In this document: one piece after another, positions 60,237-64,000 of the stretch | Layout of the letters: each line of letters opens with the position of its first letter | How positions within the stretch are numbered: the first letter of the stretch is position 1 | DNA from: Halovenus salina | Lineage (GTDB): Archaea > Halobacteriota > Halobacteria > Halobacteriales > Haloarculaceae | DNA length: 64,000 bases | Assembly (NCBI RefSeq): GCF_026410925.1 | Contig: NZ_CP112972.1 | Location: forward strand, 1,736,001-1,800,000 | Direction: 5' to 3' | Notes under the pieces: generated by a model | What the model was told of the DNA's origin: nothing | Databases searched by the model: none | What the model saw: only the letters and a program-made list of their open reading frames with translations | Translations under genes and position numbers: made by a program

Positions 60237-62624
60237 TCACAGGACAGACCGCCTGGAGTTCGAGACGACGATGAGGCTGCTCGCCGCCATCGCCAGGGCG
60301 GCAAACAGCGGATTCAACAGGCCGGCGACCGCCAGCGGAATCGCCACGGCGTTGTACAGAAACGCCCAGGCAATGTTCTCGCGGATGCGCCGGCGCGTCC
60401 CGCGGACGAACGAAAACACCGTCTCGACCGCAGTGAGGTCGTTATCGGTGACGACGGCGTCGGCGGCTTCGATGGCCCGGGCGGTGCCGTCACCCATCGC
60501 AATCCCGAGGTCGGCGGCCGCAAGCGCCGGCGCGTCGTTGGTCCCGTCGCCGACCATCACCGTCGTTCCTGTCGCCGACAGCCGCCGCACTGTCTCGACT
60601 TTCCCGTCGGGCGGGACCCCCGCGAAGACGCTGTCGACGGCCGGATGCTCACGAAAGCGCTCGGCCCCGGGACCGTCGTCCCCGGTCAACACAGCAATCT
60701 CGTGGTCGTCGAACGCCTCGATTGCCTGTTCCCACTCTCTGCGGGCGCTGTCGCCGACCGCGATGACCCCGCGGGTGTGTCCCTCCCACCCGACGGCGAC
60801 GGCCTGGTTTCCCTCGCGCTCTGCCGCGTCGATTTCCGCTCGAAGCGTCGCCGGTATCGGTCCGGCACGGTCGGCGACGAACGCGGGCGTGCCGACGGCG
60901 ACCTCTCGCCCGTCGACAACTCCGGTGACGCCGTCGCCGGGATGCCGCGTGAACCCCGCTACCTCGGGGACTCCCTCCGTGAGGACCGCCGTGCCGCCGT
61001 CAGTCACCGCGTTGCCGTCGGCGGCGTCGAGAATCGCGTCCGCGACCGGGTGGCTGGCGAGGCGCTCGACGGCGGCCGCGTACCGCAGCGTCTCGTCTGC
61101 GCCGACGACCTCGGAGACGGTCATTTCGCCGGTGGTGAGGGTGCCGGTCTTGTCGAAGACCACGGTGTCGGCCTCGGGCGCGACCTCGAACACCGACTCG
61201 TTGGCGATGATTACCCCCTGTTCGAGCCCGTCTCGGAGCCCGGCCGAGACCGCAAGCGGCGTCGCCAGCCCCATCGCACACGGACAGGAGACCACGAGCA
61301 CCACCAGTCCCAACAGCATCGCGGTCGCGACCGAACTCCCGGCGGCCAGCTGCCAGAGCGTCACCGCCGTGCCGAGAACGAGGACGAGCGGGACGAACAC
61401 CGTCGCAATCGCGTCGGCCAGCCGCTGGATGCCCGGCGTCGCGCTCTGTATCCGCCACAGCGCCGTCGCAATCCGCTCGGCCGTGCTCTCGACTGCCGGC
61501 CCGACTTCGACCACGAGCGCGTCGTCGGTGACGACAGCGCCGCCGACGACCGCCTCGCCCGGCGCTTTGGTGACCGGCATCGCCTCGCCGGTCACGACAG
61601 ACTCGTCGACATCCGCGACCCCCTCACAGACGGTGCCGTCGACGGGGACCCGTTCGCCCGGCGCGACGACCACCTCGTCGCCGGCCGATAGCTCCTCGAC
61701 CCCGACGGTTTCCCGGCCGTCGTCGGTGAGTCGCGTCGCTTTGCTCGTGCGTGCGGTCGTAAGCTCTGAGAGTCGGGCAGTCGCCTGTGACCGAATCGCC
61801 CCCTCGTAGTACCGCCCGAGTGTGACAATCATCACGATAGCGACGGTCACATCGTAGTAGAGGTGGATGCTGCCGGTCGCAAGCGCCACAGTGCTGTACG
61901 CGAAGGCCCCACAGGCGGCGACAGCGACCAGCAGGTCCATGTTCGGCTGTCGCGCCGTGAGACTTACCCACGCACCCCTGAGTACGGGCCCGCCCGTGTA
62001 GAACAGTACACCGGCCGTCGCGAGGGCGAGAATCGCCATCGGGACATAGAGCGTGGCCGTCGTCGTCGCGTCGACGTCGAGGATGCCAGTCTCGATACCG
62101 ACGTAGCTTGGGTAGAGATAGACAAAATACCACGGCATCACGAGCATCGAGAGGAAGCCGCCGACAACGAGCCGCTGTGCGGTGTCACGTTGGCGTGCTC
62201 GACTGTTGGCCGCGTCGGCCTCAGGCTGACGGAACCGATAGCCGTGGGCCGACAGCAGGCCGGACAGGTCGGCCTCGTCGTGGTGGTCGGGGTTGTAGAC
62301 AACACGGGCGGTCTCCATCCCGTAGTTGGCCTCGACCGCGTGGATTCCCTCGGTATCCTCACCCCGTAACGAAAGAAAGGACTCACAGGTCGTACAGTGC
62401 ATCCCGTCGACCGCGAGGTAAGCCGTCGCTGCGTCGTCAGGGACATCCGTCTCGCCGTCATCCTGTGTCACCGCGTCTGTCTCGTCCATCCCGCCAACAG
62501 TGGAATCGTCTTCGAGCGTGCGGGCGACTTCGAGACAGCCCCGGCAACAGAAACCACCATCCACATCCGACGCCGTGACGGGTGACTCCGGCGTCGGGAG
62601 ATCACAGAGCTGGCAGGTGCTCAT
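60237..62624 (-). CDS. copA: Copper-translocating P1B-type ATPase
   Basis: 795 residues. An N-terminal Cys-rich domain (CQLCDLPTPE ... GFCCRGCLEV) and an HMA domain with GMHCTTCESFLSL precede eight helices. Canonical motifs: TGEAMPV actuator loop, VVSCPCAMGLATPLAV with the CPC copper site, DKTGTLTTG, the HP dipeptide in ERLASHPVADA, and VGDGTNDAPALAAADLG. It should move Cu(I) outward or toward cuproenzyme assembly, supplying the CuA subunit and NirK. A perfect regional palindrome lies 39 nt upstream. Its C-terminus matches the remnant at 41.15 kb. Confidence 0.93.
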   Translation of the reverse strand: MSTCQLCDLPTPESPVTASDVDGGFCCRGCLEVARTLEDDSTVGGMDETDAVTQDDGETDVPDDAATAYLAVDGMHCTTCESFLSLRGEDTEGIHAVEANYGMETARVVYNPDHHDEADLSGLLSAHGYRFRQPEADAANSRARQRDTAQRLVVGGFLSMLVMPWYFVYLYPSYVGIETGILDVDATTTATLYVPMAILALATAGVLFYTGGPVLRGAWVSLTARQPNMDLLVAVAACGAFAYSTVALATGSIHLYYDVTVAIVMIVTLGRYYEGAIRSQATARLSELTTARTSKATRLTDDGRETVGVEELSAGDEVVVAPGERVPVDGTVCEGVADVDESVVTGEAMPVTKAPGEAVVGGAVVTDDALVVEVGPAVESTAERIATALWRIQSATPGIQRLADAIATVFVPLVLVLGTAVTLWQLAAGSSVATAMLLGLVVLVVSCPCAMGLATPLAVSAGLRDGLEQGVIIANESVFEVAPEADTVVFDKTGTLTTGEMTVSEVVGADETLRYAAAVERLASHPVADAILDAADGNAVTDGGTAVLTEGVPEVAGFTRHPGDGVTGVVDGREVAVGTPAFVADRAGPIPATLRAEIDAAEREGNQAVAVGWEGHTRGVIAVGDSARREWEQAIEAFDDHEIAVLTGDDGPGAERFREHPAVDSVFAGVPPDGKVETVRRLSATGTTVMVGDGTNDAPALAAADLGIAMGDGTARAIEAADAVVTDNDLTAVETVFSFVRGTRRRIRENIAWAFLYNAVAIPLAVAGLLNPLFAALAMAASSLIVVSNSRRSVL

Positions 62625-62663
62625 TGTGCGACCGTCTGTCGGCCAGTCACGAATGGGTGTGCC

Positions 62664-62675
62664 CGAACGTGTTCG
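62664..62675. promoter_or_regulatory. CGAACGTGTTCG palindrome, copA promoter
   Basis: Full dyad except the central GT pair, 39 nt upstream of the copA start codon. Places copper export under the same control as the heme-copper operon. Confidence 0.65.
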
Positions 62676-62798
62676 CCATGATGAGGTGTTGATAGCGATA
62701 CGTTCCGCAGGTCATCTGGGCCAGTTTTCCGAGACTGTCTTGAATCCCACTGAAATCTGCGGCTGTAGCCCTTTCGTCCTGTAACACCCATCTCTGGT

Positions 62799-63026
62799 AT
62801 GACAGCGGACAACGCCTCCAGTGAGAAACTGCCGGTGGTACAGCTCACAGTTGTCAGCATCGTCTTCTTGTCGTTTATCGTGGTTCCCGGGTTCGTTCTG
62901 GGGCTGGTGACCTACGGCTGGCAGTCGTGGCTTGGCTTCTCAAATCTGCATGTGGGTCTGGTCGCGCTGGCACCGGGCGTCCTGATGGGAGGCGCAGCAC
63001 TCCTCACCATGCTCGGCAGCAGGTGA
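62799..63026 (+). CDS. Small two-helix membrane protein
   Basis: 75 residues. After a hydrophilic 10-residue start come helices at about 12-38 and 47-70 with a WQSWLGFSNLHV loop. It is divergent from copA and upstream of nirK. No motif is recognised; a helper in nitrite or copper metabolism is only suggested by location. Confidence 0.6.
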   Translation: MTADNASSEKLPVVQLTVVSIVFLSFIVVPGFVLGLVTYGWQSWLGFSNLHVGLVALAPGVLMGGAALLTMLGSR

Positions 63027-63271
63027 CACTCACGTCTGACCGAAGCTGTCCGGTCAAATCCTCGTCTGCCTAACGAGCTAGGCCGTTGGCTCGTGGCGGC
63101 CCGTCATTATTAGTTTCAGACAATTACACAGAAAATAGCTGTTGTCTGGCGCGGATTCCACCCGATTTCTTATTAATGGCCCATGGTATGAGGGGGGACC
63201 GAGACGGGATCTCAGACGTTGAGAAGGACTCTTGGCCGGTAAGAATATGCTCTACGCTTCATATGCCTGGG

Positions 63272-63278
63272 TATTAAA
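63272..63278 (+). promoter_or_regulatory. nirK TATA box
   Basis: TATTAAA lies 25-31 nt upstream of the nirK start codon, fitting a leaderless transcript. Unlike its neighbours, this promoter shows no CGAACATRTTCG site at the usual distance. The 276 nt between the small membrane protein and nirK are otherwise featureless and AT-richer than average. Confidence 0.55.
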
Positions 63279-63302
63279 CGTACATGTGTAAGGTGACACC
63301 CA

Positions 63303-64000
63303 ATGTCCGAACCACCCGCCACGAAACGGCGTCCATTCCTCACAGCAATCGGTGCCGGTAGCACAGCAATGGTTGCGGGCTGTACCGGTCCACTTTCGAG
63401 CAGTGACAATACCGACGAACCAGAGCAGACACCTGACTCTACAGAAATGCAAGAATCACTCGATAACGCAGCGGAGACGGACACGGACAGAATCGCGGCA
63501 GACCCACGAGAGCTTCCGGACCCTGTCGACTGGGACGAGCCGCGTCACCACGAAATCGAGATGACGACGACCGAGGAGACCGCCGAAATCGAGCCCGGGG
63601 TCACATTCGACTTCATGACCTTCGACGGGCGGGTTCCGGGCCCGATGGTTCGGGTCCGCCGCGGTGACACCGTGGAACTGACGCTGACCAACGACGAGTC
63701 GAACTCGATGCCCCACAACGTCGACTTCCACGCCGTCTACGGGCCGGGCGGCGGCGCTGACGACACGACAGTCGCGCCCGGCGAGAGCGCCACCATCGAG
63801 TTCAAGGCGATGTACCCCGGCTCGTTCGTCTATCACTGTGCGGTCCCGAACATGGACCAGCACATCAGTTCGGGCATGTTCGGCGCAATCCTGGTCGAGC
63901 CCAAAGACGGCCTCCCCGAGGTCGACCGCGAGCTCTACTTCGGCCAGCACGAAATCTACACGAAAGGCTCCGCGGGCAAGGAGGGTCACCACGAGTTCGA
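63303..64000 (+). CDS. nirK: Copper-containing nitrite reductase NirK (5' part, cut by the window edge)
   Basis: The first 232 residues are present. KRRPFLTAIGAGSTAMVAGC is a Tat signal with a lipobox Cys. The first cupredoxin domain holds DGRVPGPMVRVRRGDTVELTLTN, a type-2 copper His and a type-1 ligand in SMPHNVDFHAVYG, then YHCAVPNMDQHISSGM with the type-1 Cys, His and Met and a type-2 His. It reduces nitrite to nitric oxide outside the cytoplasmic membrane. The second domain lies beyond position 64000. It anchors the interpretation of the 50-64 kb region as a denitrification island. Confidence 0.92.
   Translation, partial: MSEPPATKRRPFLTAIGAGSTAMVAGCTGPLSSSDNTDEPEQTPDSTEMQESLDNAAETDTDRIAADPRELPDPVDWDEPRHHEIEMTTTEETAEIEPGVTFDFMTFDGRVPGPMVRVRRGDTVELTLTNDESNSMPHNVDFHAVYGPGGGADDTTVAPGESATIEFKAMYPGSFVYHCAVPNMDQHISSGMFGAILVEPKDGLPEVDRELYFGQHEIYTKGSAGKEGHHEF

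Noticed and set aside
59911..61809. A 632-codon open frame on the plus strand opposite copA
   Set aside because: It is a shadow of the copA gene: Ser/Arg/Thr/Pro-rich with no domain, and copA on the other strand has every P-type ATPase motif.
63030..63302. A regional palindrome in the nirK promoter
   Set aside because: No CGAACATRTTCG-like sequence occurs at or near the expected distance, only a TATA box; nirK may be controlled differently.
1..64000. CRISPR arrays and tRNA or rRNA genes
   Set aside because: No regularly spaced repeats and no cloverleaf with a T-loop GGTTCGAATC-type core in a gap were seen; the gaps are short and accounted for.

Overview
The window comes from a halophilic archaeon (class Halobacteria). 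The proteins are strongly acidic and GC-rich in codon use. Several genes are archaeal signatures: TFB, Spt5/SecE, FtsZ1, the DNA polymerase D small subunit, D-aminoacyl-tRNA deacylase of the DtdA type, AglM/AglF-like glycosylation enzymes and Tat lipoproteins. Genus and species cannot be fixed from the sequence alone. About 72 genes, gene remnants and small ORFs are supported; two short ones (secE and a 47-residue antitoxin-like ORF) were found by reading the DNA directly.

Layout. 0.3-9.5 kb: surface glycan genes (polyprenyl-phosphate sugar transferase, epimerase, two nucleotidyltransferases, UDP-glucose dehydrogenase) plus membrane proteins, one with a repeated extracellular domain. 9.5-11.5 kb: two toxin-antitoxin pairs. 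11.7-13.5 kb: hemC-hemD. 13.6-17.4 kb: an aa3-type oxidase operon with fused subunits I and III. 18.5-18.8 kb: a compact element built of nested perfect inverted repeats. 18.9-21.9 kb: HicBA and a P1B-type ATPase. 22-31.8 kb: an iron-responsive locus whose three promoter regions carry TTAGG-N4-CCTAA palindromes. It joins a Tat lipoprotein iron-binding protein and a two-domain permease with a GMC oxidoreductase pair, an AAC(3)-like acyltransferase, a plant-RGP-like glycosyltransferase and two further glycosyltransferase-type proteins. 31.8-34.3 kb: signal peptidase and DP1, the DP1 gene enclosing an inverted pair of origin-recognition-box-like sequences. 34.3-40.4 kb: mixed metabolic and signalling genes. 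40.5-45.2 kb: the spt5-secE-ftsZ1 core, interrupted by a copA remnant and a small toxin-antitoxin locus. 45.2-46.6 kb: an IS1341-type tnpB element abutting pspAB. 47.4-49.5 kb: an HD hydrolase, a TFB and a hypothetical gene.

49.5-64 kb is the most coherent block and looks like a nitrogen-oxide respiration island. It has a Bat/DmsR-type HTH-10 regulator, heme O synthase, two DUF2249 proteins, a 12-helix heme-copper-like membrane protein, and a CuA-containing heme-copper enzyme in which the catalytic tyrosine of oxygen reductases is glutamine. A copper P-type ATPase follows, and the start of nirK (copper nitrite reductase) runs off the right edge. At least eight copies of a palindrome with consensus CGAACATRTTCG lie upstream of these genes. 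Six of them sit 37-39 nt from the start codon they serve, and one serves two divergent genes at exactly 38 nt on each side. I infer one regulon: NirK makes NO, the heme-copper complex reduces it, and heme and copper supply genes are induced together.

Names of families are recognised from motifs only; no database search was possible. Start codons were chosen by conserved N-termini, overlap geometry and leaderless spacing, and are noted where doubtful.
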